Notes: generated from the letters alone by a model not told the origin. A DNA stretch of 64,000 bases from Chthonomonas sp. UBA2017 (GCA_002335425.1 DDCB01000047.1:1-64000); one strand, 5' to 3'. Numbered from the stretch's first letter, positions 53,292 through 61,508 are shown. Translations and numbers: made by a program.

Positions 53292-54148
53292 AGAGAAATG
53301 CCCAGAATGTCGAGAATCCGCTGCAAATCGTCGTCGGAATAGAACTCGATGCTCAGCCTCCCGCCGACTGCGTCCTTTTGGATCGACACTTTCGACCCAA
53401 AGTACGTTGAGAGCGCATCTTGAAGTTCTTGCTCGTTGGGATCCAGGGCTGGCTTGGGCTTGACCCCAGCGGGCTTTGCAGGAGATGAGGCCCGCGCGGG
53501 TTGGCCCTCGGCCCGAGCGAGCCGCTCGGTTTCGCGGACGCTCAGTCCTTGGCTACTGACCTTTCGAAACAGTTGGACTTGCAGAATCGCGGAATCGGCC
53601 ATCAGCAGGGCCCGCGCGTGGCCTTCGGTGATCTTGCCGGCCCGGAGCCCTTCTTGAATCTCATCGGGGAGCTTCAAAAGGCGAAGCGCATTCGTCACCG
53701 CGGAGCGGCTTTTGCCGACTTTGGCCGCGATCTGATCTTGCGAGAGGTCGAATTCATCGGCGAGCCGACGATAGGCGGCGGCGCACTCTAACGCAGAAAT
53801 GTCTTCGCGCTGAATGTTTTCGATCAAGGCCAGCTCAAGGCTCGTTTGCTGGTCGGCGGCTCGGACGACAACTGGGACGGAGGTCAATCCCGCTCGCTGG
53901 GCGGCCCGAAATCGTCGTTCCCCGGCGATCAGCTCGTACTTATCCTCGGAGATGGGTCGAACAATGAGCGGCTGGAGAATCCCAATCGAGCGGATCGATT
54001 CGGCAAGCTCTTCAAGTGCCTCTTCGCGGAACTCAGTGCGAGGCTGTCGGGCGTTCGGGACGATCTTCTTGATCTCCAGCTCTTGCGGTTGCCCTTCGGA
54101 CTGCTCGCCGATGAGCGCAGCGAGCCCTTTGCCTAAGGCGCGCCTCAC
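53288..54148 (-). CDS. parB: Chromosome partitioning protein ParB
   Basis: Binds parS sites and forms the partition complex. The 286-residue protein has the CTP-binding boxes (ELIAGERRFRAAQRAGL, ENIQREDISALECAAAYRRL), a helix-turn-helix (QDQIAAKVGKSRSAVTNALRLL) and a C-terminal dimerisation domain after an Ala/Pro/Lys linker. ATG overlaps the parA stop. Next to parA it forms the usual partition operon; no parS (TGTTTCACGTGAAACA) was spotted in view. Confidence 0.95.
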   Translation of the reverse strand: MRRALGKGLAALIGEQSEGQPQELEIKKIVPNARQPRTEFREEALEELAESIRSIGILQPLIVRPISEDKYELIAGERRFRAAQRAGLTSVPVVVRAADQQTSLELALIENIQREDISALECAAAYRRLADEFDLSQDQIAAKVGKSRSAVTNALRLLKLPDEIQEGLRAGKITEGHARALLMADSAILQVQLFRKVSSQGLSVRETERLARAEGQPARASSPAKPAGVKPKPALDPNEQELQDALSTYFGSKVSIQKDAVGGRLSIEFYSDDDLQRILDILGISL

Positions 54149-54918
54149 GACGCCATGACCTCACGCACAAAGTCGGCGTAGGCAGTGGCGCCACGGGAGT
54201 CGGGAAAAAGCTCGACGGCGGGTTTTCCAAACGAGGGGGCCTCGCTCAGCCGGACATTTCTCGGAATGACAATCGAGCTCACCTTGTCGCCAAAGAACGC
54301 GACCACCTCATCGGCGACTTGTTGGGTCAGACGATTTCGACCGTCGTGCATGGTCAGAAGGACTTGGGCGATGTCCAGGTTCGGATTTATCCGCCGCCGG
54401 ACCATCTCGATGGTCTTCATGAGTTGGCTCAAGCCTTCTAGAGCATAAAACTCGCACTGCAACGGGACGAGCACCCGGTCGCTGGCGGCCAGGACGTTGA
54501 TTGTCAAGAGCCCCAGGCTCGGCGGAGCGTCGAGCATGACCCAGTCGAACCGATCTTGAATCTTCGCGAGTGTTTCGCGGAGGATGACCTCTTTCCCCAC
54601 GGCGTTCATGAGCAGCGGCTCGGAGCCGGCGAGGTCTAAGGTCGCGGGAATCACCCAAAGGGAGTCGCCGATCGGATGCAAGCTCTGCTCCAGGACCGTT
54701 GAAGAGTCCGGCGACTCGACCGCTTCTTCCAGGACATCCGCGAGAGTGGCTTGGAGGCTCGACTTTTCGAGCCCAAAACCGGTGGTTGCATTGCCTTGCG
54801 GATCGCAGTCGATGAGCAAGACTCGCTTGCCGAGCTGGGCCAGCGAAGAGGCGACATTGACCGCGGTGGTGGTCTTTCCCACACCGCCTTTTTGATTCAC
54901 GACGCCCCAGACCGCCAC
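54145..54918 (-). CDS. parA: Chromosome partitioning ATPase ParA/Soj
   Basis: A 257-residue deviant-Walker ATPase that moves origin regions. Walker A is NQKGGVGKTTTAVN (8-21), followed by LLIDCDPQGNATTG and LDAPPSLGLLTINVL. The GTG at 54918 fits the family N-terminus. A GGAGG is one base from it, too close to act as an SD, while CATAAT ends 6 nt upstream, so a leaderless start is proposed. The flagellin terminator stem ends only 15 bp beyond that hexamer. Confidence 0.95.
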   Translation of the reverse strand: MAVWGVVNQKGGVGKTTTAVNVASSLAQLGKRVLLIDCDPQGNATTGFGLEKSSLQATLADVLEEAVESPDSSTVLEQSLHPIGDSLWVIPATLDLAGSEPLLMNAVGKEVILRETLAKIQDRFDWVMLDAPPSLGLLTINVLAASDRVLVPLQCEFYALEGLSQLMKTIEMVRRRINPNLDIAQVLLTMHDGRNRLTQQVADEVVAFFGDKVSSIVIPRNVRLSEAPSFGKPAVELFPDSRGATAYADFVREVMAS

Positions 54919-54924
54919 GCCTCC

Positions 54925-54930
54925 ATTATG
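54925..54930 (-). promoter_or_regulatory. Leaderless -10-like box, parA
   Basis: On the minus strand CATAAT is followed by GGAGGC and the GTG of parA. The region where a -35 would sit is filled by the flagellin terminator stem-loop. Confidence 0.5.
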
Positions 54931-54932
54931 GC

Positions 54933-54968
54933 CGAAAAAGAAACGGGGGCCCGCTTTTGCGAGCCCCC
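54933..54968 (-). terminator. Terminator of flagellin gene
   Basis: On the minus strand GGGGGCTCGC pairs with GCGGGCCCCC around an AAAA loop (stem 54959-54968 with 54945-54954), followed by GTTTCTTTTTC. It lies between flagellin and parA. Confidence 0.88.
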
Positions 54969-55003
54969 TAACTCGGAGGTGAAACTCGAACCTTCTCGAC
55001 GAC

Positions 55004-56455
55004 CTAGCCTCGGAGGAGCGACAGAACGTTTTGGGGGGCCTGGTTGGCCTGCGCCAGAACCGACATGCCGCTCTGTTGCAGAATCTGATACCGGGTGTAA
55101 GCCGTGATCTCTTCGGCCATATCGACATCGCGAATCGTGCTTTCGGAGGCGGTCATGTTCTCCTTGGCAACTTGGAGAGAACGGACCGTGGACTCCAGGA
55201 AGTTGGACTGGAACGAGCCGAGGTCTCCTCGGCGAGAAGCCAGTTCGCTGATCGCCGCGTCAATGATTCGGATGGCATTTTGGGCTCCAGCTGCGGTCGT
55301 GACGTCCATCGAGGCGAGCGATTGACCCGGCACGGCCGAGGTCCCCATTTGCTGAGTTCGAATCGTCGGCATCGAGAAGCTCGCGCTTTGGTTGGCATAG
55401 GCGCCGATTTGGAACCGGACATCGCCAGCGGCGATCTGTCCGACCTGGGTGGCGGCAGCGGAATTGTTCATCGACTCCGAAATTTGGAGCGAGTTGCCCA
55501 GGTTGTCTCGAAGCAGCAGCCCGTTGGTTTTGGGTCCCACGCCTCCGGTGAAGTTGGCGGTCGTGACGCCAGCGGTGGTGTTGACGGCGACGCTAAAGAC
55601 CGCGTCCACCCCCGACGCACTCGCCGAAGCTGCGTTGTGCAAGATGTTTTGCTGATCGAACAACTGGATGTTGTACTGCGACCCGTACTGGGAGGCATCG
55701 AGCCGGATCGAGACGTTCGGTCCGTTCGGCACAATCGAGGCCGAGACTCCCGTCTGGTCGGTGGCGTTGTTGATCTTGTTGACCAGCGATTGAACGGTCT
55801 CGGTGCCGCTGCTGGAGAAAGAATAGCCGTTGATGACGAACGAGCCAGCGGTCGCAACGACGGCGCCCGACGATGCAAAAGCGTTGGCCAAAGTCACCGA
55901 TGCTCGTGTGGCTTGGGTGGTTCGGGTGATCGTCACCGCCCCGTTTTGCACGGCGACGCCGTTAAAGGTCGAACCAAAGAACATGCTCGTTACGTTGTTC
56001 GGCGACGTGATATTGGCGACGACGCCCGCGGTGCCATCTAGGAGCTTCTTTTGGCCCCATTGAGTCTGGTCCCCGATTCGGTTGATCGAGTCGAGCACGG
56101 AGCGAATCTGGGTTTGGTTGGCTTGGAGCTGCGCGGAATCGACGACCGCGGTGTTGGCGCTATGGACTGCCAGGCCGCGGATATCCAAGAGGAGTCGAGA
56201 GACTTCCTCCATCGCCGCTTCGGCGGTCTTCGACATGTTGATCGCGTCTTGGCTATTGCGAACCGCTCGCTCGGTGCCCCGAATCTGCGCCCGAAGCCCC
56301 TCAGAAATGATGAGGCCCGCCGGGTCGTCCGCGGCGTTGTTGATCCGCATGCCGGTGCTGAGGCGATTGATACTCGAAGCCAGGTTGTTGCTGGTCGTAC
56401 CCAGGATGCGCATGGCACCCATCGCCGGAATGTTCGTATTAATCCTAAGGCTCAC
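55004..56455 (-). CDS. fliC: Flagellin
   Basis: Filament subunit of the flagellum. The 483-residue protein has the conserved D0/D1 ends: SLRINTNIPAMGAMRILGTT then LASSINRLSTGMRINNAADDPAGLIISEGLR (in pieces) at the N-terminus, and AQANQAPQNVLSLLRG at the C-terminus. The middle (about 165-360) is the variable, Ala/Thr/Ser-rich part. GTG start with GGAG 8 nt upstream. It stands alone with no other flagellar gene in view. No TAAA-N15-GCCGATAA (sigma-28) site was found upstream. Confidence 0.95.
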   Translation of the reverse strand: MSLRINTNIPAMGAMRILGTTSNNLASSINRLSTGMRINNAADDPAGLIISEGLRAQIRGTERAVRNSQDAINMSKTAEAAMEEVSRLLLDIRGLAVHSANTAVVDSAQLQANQTQIRSVLDSINRIGDQTQWGQKKLLDGTAGVVANITSPNNVTSMFFGSTFNGVAVQNGAVTITRTTQATRASVTLANAFASSGAVVATAGSFVINGYSFSSSGTETVQSLVNKINNATDQTGVSASIVPNGPNVSIRLDASQYGSQYNIQLFDQQNILHNAASASASGVDAVFSVAVNTTAGVTTANFTGGVGPKTNGLLLRDNLGNSLQISESMNNSAAATQVGQIAAGDVRFQIGAYANQSASFSMPTIRTQQMGTSAVPGQSLASMDVTTAAGAQNAIRIIDAAISELASRRGDLGSFQSNFLESTVRSLQVAKENMTASESTIRDVDMAEEITAYTRYQILQQSGMSVLAQANQAPQNVLSLLRG

Positions 56456-56687
56456 TTCTGTTGCTCCAAGTCGTCCCTGACTTTTTTGAAAAATCGTGGT
56501 TTTTCTGTGGGGATTCTTGGGCGATTCGTGGAACAACCTTAGGCCTCGGCGAAAAAAACCTCAAAATCCTCTTCAGCAATCCCGATTTTTTGTGGAGAAT
56601 TGGCATCACGGGAACGATCTTTGAGTAGACTAGGTTAGGAAGGAAAGGGAAGGCCTCGGGGAGAGGTCTACCGGGGAAATTCGACTC
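56456..56687. other. Divergent intergenic region, flagellin and Cys-rich gene
   Basis: A 232-bp stretch, AT-rich next to flagellin (TTTTTTGAAAAATC, CGAAAAAAACC). It must hold the flagellin promoter and that of the Cys-rich gene (TAGACT about 56626 with purine-rich GGAAGGAAAGGGAAGG after it). I cannot identify either promoter with confidence. Confidence 0.4.
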
Positions 56688-57152
56688 ATGAAAACTCTGA
56701 TGACATTCATTTTCGCGGCCGTTTGCGCTGCATCGTTCGCCCAATGCGCGGGCTCGACCTGTTCGACCGAAGCGAAGGCCGCTTGCGAAGGCAAGTCGAA
56801 GGTCGTCGCTCAAGCGACGAAGGAAGATTGCGGCGCCTGCTGCGGCACCGCCAAGAAGGGCTGCCCCGAAGAAGAGTTCATGGCCATCGCCAAGGAGATG
56901 GAGATGAAGGCCGAAGCAAAGGCTGGCAAGACCGCTTGCTGCAAGTCCACTGCGGCCAAGACGATCGCCAAGGGCGAGAAGGGTTGCTGCAACGCCAAGG
57001 GCGAGCTCGCCAAGTTTAAGGTTTTTGCCAACGGCCAATATCAGTTCTTTGGTTGCCAAGGCTCGGCGACCAAGGGCCGAACCGAAATGATCGCCAAGGG
57101 CGTTCGAGCCGGGAAGGTCCAAAAAGTGACCAGCCGCGTCTTGATGAGCTAG
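56688..57152 (+). CDS. Cys-rich exported protein
   Basis: A 154-residue protein with a signal peptide (1-18, ASFAQ) and then 12 Cys in about 110 residues, many in CC pairs (ACCG, TACCK, KGCCN) spaced by Lys/Ala/Glu-rich linkers. The C-terminal KFKVFANGQYQFFGCQGSA segment resembles the strand-rich part of a YHS-like module. The composition suggests metal binding or a disulfide-rich periplasmic protein. It is followed by a strong hairpin and then by the twin Cys-motif gene, so the two may form a metal-handling pair. Family not recognised. Confidence 0.68.
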   Translation: MKTLMTFIFAAVCAASFAQCAGSTCSTEAKAACEGKSKVVAQATKEDCGACCGTAKKGCPEEEFMAIAKEMEMKAEAKAGKTACCKSTAAKTIAKGEKGCCNAKGELAKFKVFANGQYQFFGCQGSATKGRTEMIAKGVRAGKVQKVTSRVLMS

Positions 57153-57163
57153 TCCAGACGTTT

Positions 57164-57210
57164 CTCAGAAGGCATCGCCCGTTCCCAAGGATCGGGCGAT
57201 GCCTTCTGAG
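57164..57210 (+). terminator. Long hairpin, probable terminator
   Basis: An 18-bp perfect stem (57164-57181 with 57193-57210, loop of 11) follows the Cys-rich gene. The T-run is short (TTTCAT), so it could equally be an attenuator or mRNA-stabilising structure before the next gene. Confidence 0.7.
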
Positions 57211-57241
57211 TTTCATCGACCCGAGGGGGTCTTTACAACTG

Positions 57242-57811
57242 ATGACAACCGCAATCATTCTAACGATGGTCTTGGCACAGGAGGGCACGAAGCCCCCGCT
57301 CGTTTGCCCGATCATGCTTTCGCCGGTCTCGGCCAAGGTGCCGACGTCGGAGTATAACGGCGCCCTGTTCGGCTACTGCTGTGCCGGGTGCGAAATTGGG
57401 TTTGAAGCGAATCCGACGAAGGTACTCGGAGACAAGAAGCTCAAGGGAAAGACTGTTGGTGAGTTTCTTTTCGACCCGGTCGACCGACGGGAGATCGAGT
57501 TTAAGGATGCCGCAGGCTGGTTCGATTACGCGAGCATCCGCTTCTACTTCCGCTCGGCCGAAAATCTGGCGACCTTCAAGAAAGATCCCAAGAAGTTTGG
57601 AACGATGCCGAAGCTGGAGAGCCTGGTCTGCCCGGTCAGCGGCGAGACCATCGCTCGCTATACCGAAGCCGCCGGGTATGAAGACATCGGAGGCGTCCGG
57701 TACTACTTGTGCTGCATGGGCTGCGAGCCGAAGCTCGTGGCTGAGCCGGCCAAGTACACCACAGGCAAAAAGGGAACGGCCCCCAAGGCCATCCCCACCA
57801 AGAAAGACTAA
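57242..57811 (+). CDS. Exported protein with two YHS/TRASH-like Cys modules
   Basis: A 189-residue protein with a short signal peptide (MTTAIILTMVLAQ). It holds two copies of a heavy-metal-associated pattern: first CPIMLSP with FGYCCAGCEIGF (about 22-54), then CPVSGE with YYLCCMGCEPKL (about 127-161). Each copy has a CPxx plus a CCxGC set, as in YHS/TRASH domains of copper- or mercury-handling proteins. The ATG at 57242 has no strong SD. Together with the upstream Cys-rich gene it suggests periplasmic metal binding. Confidence 0.75.
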   Translation: MTTAIILTMVLAQEGTKPPLVCPIMLSPVSAKVPTSEYNGALFGYCCAGCEIGFEANPTKVLGDKKLKGKTVGEFLFDPVDRREIEFKDAAGWFDYASIRFYFRSAENLATFKKDPKKFGTMPKLESLVCPVSGETIARYTEAAGYEDIGGVRYYLCCMGCEPKLVAEPAKYTTGKKGTAPKAIPTKKD

Positions 57812-57833
57812 GCTCAGATAGAGCCGCTCGTTT

Positions 57834-57871
57834 CGGGGAGCTTGGCGTCGCCAAGCTCCCCGGTGCTTTTT
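57834..57871 (+). terminator. Rho-independent terminator
   Basis: CGGGGAGCTTGGCG (57834-57847) pairs with CGCCAAGCTCCCCG (57849-57862), followed by GTGCTTTTTAG. It ends the twin-Cys gene; its T-run overlaps the stop of the convergent GNAT gene. Confidence 0.88.
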
Positions 57872-58427
57872 AGTCCGCGTTCCGAGCGTTCTCCCGCCAC
57901 TGCTCACGGGTGAGCGCCATCAGGACTTCGTCGCGAAACGCGCCTCTCTTCCAAAATCGATTTGGCCATCGACCGACTTCGACAAAGCCGTTCCGAAGTT
58001 GCATCTTTCGACTGGCCTCATTTCCCTCGAGGTAGCTCGTGGTGAGGAGTCGCAGTCCCAAGACCTCGAACGCATAGTGGGTTCGAACCCGGACGTTCTC
58101 GGTGCCAAACCCTTGGCCCCACAGGTCCTGGCGGCCGATCATACTGCCGGTTGAAGCCACTCCGTGCCGCCACTCGATCCGGTGAATTCCCGAAAAGCCG
58201 ATGTGCTCGCCGTCTAAGGTCTCGATGGCGAAGAAGATCTCGGACTCTGACTTGTGGCTGACGGAGTCGAACCAGTCTGATTCGGCAAGCCGGGTCATCG
58301 GGAAGTCTCCCGCCAGCAGCCACTCCGTAATGACGGGGCTGTTGATCCACTGCCAAGCGTTCTCAAAGTGCCGCTCGCGATGTAGCGGCACGAGCCGAAT
58401 TCGATCTCCTTGCCATCCGTGTTCCAT
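57870..58427 (-). CDS. GNAT-family acetyltransferase (RimJ-like)
   Basis: A 185-residue acetyltransferase of the RimJ/RimL type (Acetyltransf_3). It has the core IRLVPLHRERHFENAW, the strand VASTGSMIGRQDLWGQGFGTENVRVRTHYAFEVLGLRLL, with the GQGFGTE acetyl-CoA loop (about 112-118), and the ENxxxRKMQLRNGFVEVG ending typical of the group. Substrate unknown. It converges on the twin-Cys gene and shares its terminator zone. Confidence 0.85.
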   Translation of the reverse strand: MEHGWQGDRIRLVPLHRERHFENAWQWINSPVITEWLLAGDFPMTRLAESDWFDSVSHKSESEIFFAIETLDGEHIGFSGIHRIEWRHGVASTGSMIGRQDLWGQGFGTENVRVRTHYAFEVLGLRLLTTSYLEGNEASRKMQLRNGFVEVGRWPNRFWKRGAFRDEVLMALTREQWRENARNAD

Positions 58428-58488
58428 CAGGTGAGTTGAGACGTGCGGATGCGCCGGGCAGTTGCCTTAGGGGAAAATAACCGGGTCC

Positions 58489-59142
58489 ATGGACCTAGCG
58501 GCAAACTACAGGCAAATCACAGAGTCGATCAGGCGAGCCGCCGACGAGGCGCAACGGGACCCGGCGACGGTCCAGCTGGTGGCGGTCACGAAGACTGTGC
58601 CGCTCGACGCCTTGCGTGAGGCCTACGATTTAGGATTGCGGCACTTCGGCGAGAGCAAATGGCAAGAGGCCGAACCGAAGATCGCTGCGCTCCCAGCGGA
58701 CATCACTTGGCACTTCATCGGCAAGCTCCAGAGTAACAAAGCTCGGAAGGTTGCCGAAGCCTTTCAGGTGATCCATACGCTCGAAACCGAAAGCCAGCTG
58801 AAGGAAATCGCCAAGGCCTCCCGGCCCATCGATGGGCTCATTGAGATCAATATCGCGAAAGAAATCCAGAAATCTGGAATTTTTCCTGAGACTCTTGACG
58901 ACTTTGTGCAGTCTGTCCTATACTGCAAGAACGTTCGATTGTGCGGACTGATGACAGTCGGCCCGGTCGAAGTCGATCCCGAAAGGATGCGGGGTTACTA
59001 TAAAGAACTACGCGGGCTCCTCGCCCATGTGCCGACAGGAAGTTGGCTGAGCATGGGAATGAGCCACGACTTCGGAGTTGCGATCCAAGAGGGCGCAACG
59101 CATATCCGGGTGGGAACTGCTCTTTTCGGCAGTCGATCGTGA
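58489..59142 (+). CDS. yggS: PLP homeostasis protein YggS
   Basis: A 217-residue TIM-barrel PLP-binding protein of the YggS/YBL036c family, which balances free pyridoxal phosphate. PLP Lys is in LVAVTKTVPLD (about K34); other landmarks are HFIGKLQSNKA, NIAKEIQKSGI and the SMGMSHDFGVAIQEGATHIRVGTALFG ending (in pieces). The MGMSxDF and RxGxxxFG signatures make the assignment firm. It is followed by sepF, the gene order seen in the ylm region of Gram-positives. Confidence 0.94.
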   Translation: MDLAANYRQITESIRRAADEAQRDPATVQLVAVTKTVPLDALREAYDLGLRHFGESKWQEAEPKIAALPADITWHFIGKLQSNKARKVAEAFQVIHTLETESQLKEIAKASRPIDGLIEINIAKEIQKSGIFPETLDDFVQSVLYCKNVRLCGLMTVGPVEVDPERMRGYYKELRGLLAHVPTGSWLSMGMSHDFGVAIQEGATHIRVGTALFGSRS

Positions 59143-59166
59143 ATCCAGGGATTGGAGGAGCGACAC

Positions 59167-59577
59167 ATGGAACAAATGGAATTGGAAGAGCGACCGGGTC
59201 TCTTTACTCGGCTTTTGAATCGTTTTCAGCCTCAAGAGGTGGATGAAGAGATGGAGGCGGACTCCGTCCCCGTTCGAAACACCTATCGCATTGCCGCGGC
59301 TCATCGCTATCAGATCACCGTTCGGCGTCAGATCGTCTCGTTTCAAGATGCGGTCGCTGCTGCGGATGGCCTCAAGCGAGGTGAGCAGCAGATTTTGAAT
59401 CTGACGGCTGCGGATGCCCAACTCAGAGAAAAGATCAAGGACTTCATGTGCGGAGTGAACTATTCTCAAGAAGGGACTTGGGAAGAGGTCGGCGAGAACG
59501 TGTTCCTTTTGGCTCCGACTTCGGCTTATGTCGAGGTGGCTCCGGCTTCGCCCCGAATGCAAGCGACCAAGAACTGA
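59167..59577 (+). CDS. sepF: Cell division protein SepF
   Basis: Anchors FtsZ to the membrane and aligns the septum. The 136-residue protein begins with an amphipathic helix (LFTRLLNRFQP, about 12-22), an acidic linker and the SepF beta-alpha domain (ITVRRQIVSFQDAVAAADGLKRGEQQILNLT, about 50-80; VFLLAPTSAYVEV near the end). GGAGGAG is 8 nt upstream. Downstream of yggS as in Firmicutes and Cyanobacteria, which supports the call. Confidence 0.9.
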   Translation: MEQMELEERPGLFTRLLNRFQPQEVDEEMEADSVPVRNTYRIAAAHRYQITVRRQIVSFQDAVAAADGLKRGEQQILNLTAADAQLREKIKDFMCGVNYSQEGTWEEVGENVFLLAPTSAYVEVAPASPRMQATKN

Positions 59578-59651
59578 GCCTCTCAATTTTCTCACTGCAT
59601 AGATCGCTCGATTGAAGCAAGAGCGGCGCAAAGTAGGGTCTCCATCCTCTT

Positions 59652-59690
59652 GCCCGCAGGTGCAAAACTTGCGCCTGCGGGCCTTTTTGC
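59652..59690 (+). terminator. Terminator of yggS-sepF
   Basis: GCCCGCAGGTGCAA (59652-59665) pairs with TTGCGCCTGCGGGC (59669-59682), one T-G pair, followed by CTTTTTGC. Confidence 0.9.
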
Positions 59691-59713
59691 AACCGAAATT
59701 TGCAGAAATCGGT

Positions 59714-59719
59714 TATCCT
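59714..59719 (+). promoter_or_regulatory. Leaderless -10 box, lipoprotein gene
   Basis: TATCCT is followed by AGTCGT and the ATG at 59726, 6 nt away, with no SD. Confidence 0.6.
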
Positions 59720-59725
59720 AGTCGT

Positions 59726-60253
59726 ATGAAACGATTCTTGGGTGTTGGGTTCATGTGCTTGGCAGCGAGTCTGAGTTTGTCGGGTTGCATGGCGCGTCAG
59801 ATCAACCTTTCGGCTTCCGAGCCCGAAAAGACGACGATTCGCGATGAAAACGGGAATGAGGTCACCGTCGATCCTAAAACTGGAACTGTCACCAGCAAGG
59901 GGAAAGATGGGAGCAATTTCAGCATGGGGACCGACTCGGTCACCGAAGAGAAGCTGGGATTGCCGTTTTATCCGGGTTCCACGGCCGAGCTTGGGATGTC
60001 GTCGAACAACCATCAAGGCGAGAGCGTGAGTTCTTTCCGAAAGCACACCGATGGGGTGGACAAAGTCCGAGAGTTCTATCGTTCGAAGCTGAACAACGTC
60101 GAAGAGAGCACCCAAGAGATGAGCGGTGCGAAGGTGCTTTCGATGCGCGGGCTCTTGAGCGATGGGCGCGAGGTCGCGATCTCGGCGATGGAAAAAGACG
60201 GCCAGACGTCGATCACGATTTCAGTTCAGAAATTGCAGACTCCTACAAACTAG
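59726..60253 (+). CDS. Lipoprotein
   Basis: A 175-residue lipoprotein with lipobox SLSGC (C20). The mature part has a Glu/Asp/Thr-rich start, a Gly-rich loop with ENGNEVTVDPKTGTVTSKGKD, and a C-terminal alpha-beta segment (GLLSDGREVAISAMEKDGQTSITISVQKL) that resembles the C-terminal part of small DUF4352/UPF-type envelope proteins, though I cannot name the family. It sits between sepF and an LMW phosphatase-like gene on the same strand. Confidence 0.78.
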   Translation: MKRFLGVGFMCLAASLSLSGCMARQINLSASEPEKTTIRDENGNEVTVDPKTGTVTSKGKDGSNFSMGTDSVTEEKLGLPFYPGSTAELGMSSNNHQGESVSSFRKHTDGVDKVREFYRSKLNNVEESTQEMSGAKVLSMRGLLSDGREVAISAMEKDGQTSITISVQKLQTPTN

Positions 60254-60265
60254 GCGCGCGCCCGA

Positions 60266-60271
60266 TATACT
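60266..60271 (+). promoter_or_regulatory. Leaderless -10 box, arsC-like gene
   Basis: TATACT is followed by GGGGCG and the ATG at 60278, exactly 6 nt away; GGGG in the gap is too close to serve as an SD. Confidence 0.6.
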
Positions 60272-60277
60272 GGGGCG

Positions 60278-60685
60278 ATGGCTCGGGTCCTTTTTGTCTG
60301 CGTCCACAACGCGGGTCGTTCTCAGATGGCCGAGGCTCTTTTTCGAGCCCGAAATCAGGAGCTCGGATCCGAGCATAAGGCCACTTCGGCCGGGACGCTC
60401 GGGGCCGGAGAGATCAATCCCGTCTGCGTCGAAGCTCTGTCTGAGATCGGGGTTTCGGTCAAAGGTCAGTACCCGAAAGTGCTCGATCCGGGCCTGGTTG
60501 AGGCTGCGGACATCATTGTTTCGATGGGGTGTGGCGTGGATGCCGAGGCCTGTCCGACTCGGTTTTTGGTCACCGAAGGTTGGGGGCTCGACGACCCGAA
60601 AGGCCAGCCGATCGAGGTCGTTCGCGTGATTCGCGACCTGATACGAGAGAAGGTGGACGATCTTCTCGGGCGGCTGAGCGGCTAG
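60278..60685 (+). CDS. arsC: Low-molecular-weight phosphatase / arsenate reductase-like protein
   Basis: A 135-residue LMW protein tyrosine phosphatase fold. The P-loop is CVHNAGRS (C8 to S15; CX5R) and the general acid is in LDDPKGQPIEVV. Thioredoxin-linked ArsC of the Bacillus type has further redox Cys; here Cys at about 50, 85 and 93 (GCGVDAEACP) provide candidates, so arsenate reduction is likely but phosphatase action cannot be excluded. Its stop overlaps the convergent lgt gene by 4 nt. Confidence 0.82.
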   Translation: MARVLFVCVHNAGRSQMAEALFRARNQELGSEHKATSAGTLGAGEINPVCVEALSEIGVSVKGQYPKVLDPGLVEAADIIVSMGCGVDAEACPTRFLVTEGWGLDDPKGQPIEVVRVIRDLIREKVDDLLGRLSG

Positions 60686-61485
60686 CTGGAACCGACTGGC
60701 TTTGCTTTCAGCCCCGATCTCTGAGCGCTGAGCCAAGCGAGGATCACTCCACCGACGCAGATCACGAGCGCCACCGCCTGGGCCTCGGTGATCGGCAACT
60801 CGCCCCAGTAGGTGGAGCTGGCAATTTTACGCTCAACCTCGCTGACTGTGCCGGCTCGCCAGAATTCATAGATGAAGCGGCTCAGGCCAAAGATCGCGAA
60901 GGCGAGACCCGCAGAAACGCCCGCGGACCAGTCCCGATTGCGCTCGACCCTGGTCAGAATCCAAGCTCCGCCCAGCAGCATCGCGAGGTCGAAGAGCTGT
61001 GCCGGGATGTGGGTCCCCGGGGTGCCGACAAAGTGAACCGCACACCAAGAGTCGCTCAAATGACCAAAGCAACACCCGTTGAGGAAGCATCCGAGCCGCC
61101 CCAGAGCCGAAGCCACCAAAAAAGGAACTCCAAAAATATCGAGCATGACCCGCATCGGGAGCTTGCGGAGTTTGCACCAGAGAGCGAGCGTCGGCAAGCC
61201 AAAGAGGACTCCGCCAAAGCTTGTCATCCCGTCGAACTTGAGGGTCCAAATTTCGGATGAGTTTTTGGAGTAGTAGCCCCACTCTTGGGCGATGAAAAGG
61301 ACGCGGGCCCCGAGAACCCCAAAGACGATGAGCCAGAAAGAGATCTCCCAGATCTGTTCGGCCGTCACACCCCATCGAGGAGCCCTTTTTTTGGCGATCT
61401 GGATCGCCAGAAAGAACCCGATCACCAGCATCACCCCGAACCCGCGAATCGGAACGCCAGCAATCTCAAAAAGAACGGGGTGCAT
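60682..61485 (-). CDS. lgt: Prolipoprotein diacylglyceryl transferase
   Basis: Adds diacylglyceryl to the lipobox Cys, the first step of lipoprotein maturation, needed for the many lipoproteins in this window. The 267-residue membrane protein has seven predicted helices, an N-terminal HPVLFEIAGVPIRGFGVM, and the signature GRLGCFLNGCCFG (about 134-146) including the catalytic region. A TATTCT (61501-61506) 15 nt upstream may be its -10. Confidence 0.95.
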   Translation of the reverse strand: MHPVLFEIAGVPIRGFGVMLVIGFFLAIQIAKKRAPRWGVTAEQIWEISFWLIVFGVLGARVLFIAQEWGYYSKNSSEIWTLKFDGMTSFGGVLFGLPTLALWCKLRKLPMRVMLDIFGVPFLVASALGRLGCFLNGCCFGHLSDSWCAVHFVGTPGTHIPAQLFDLAMLLGGAWILTRVERNRDWSAGVSAGLAFAIFGLSRFIYEFWRAGTVSEVERKIASSTYWGELPITEAQAVALVICVGGVILAWLSAQRSGLKAKPVGSS

Positions 61486-61508
61486 AACGAAGTGAACCGG
61501 AGAATACC

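Noticed and set aside
54919..54924. GGAGGC before parA as a Shine-Dalgarno site
   Set aside because: It ends one base from the GTG, too close to position the ribosome; a leaderless start fits better.
56456..56640. Sigma-28 promoter for flagellin
   Set aside because: A GCCGA occurs but there is no TAAA at the right spacing upstream.
57053..57241. Upstream in-frame extension of the twin-Cys gene into the Cys-rich gene
   Set aside because: It would run through the hairpin and the preceding coding region and would bury the signal peptide.
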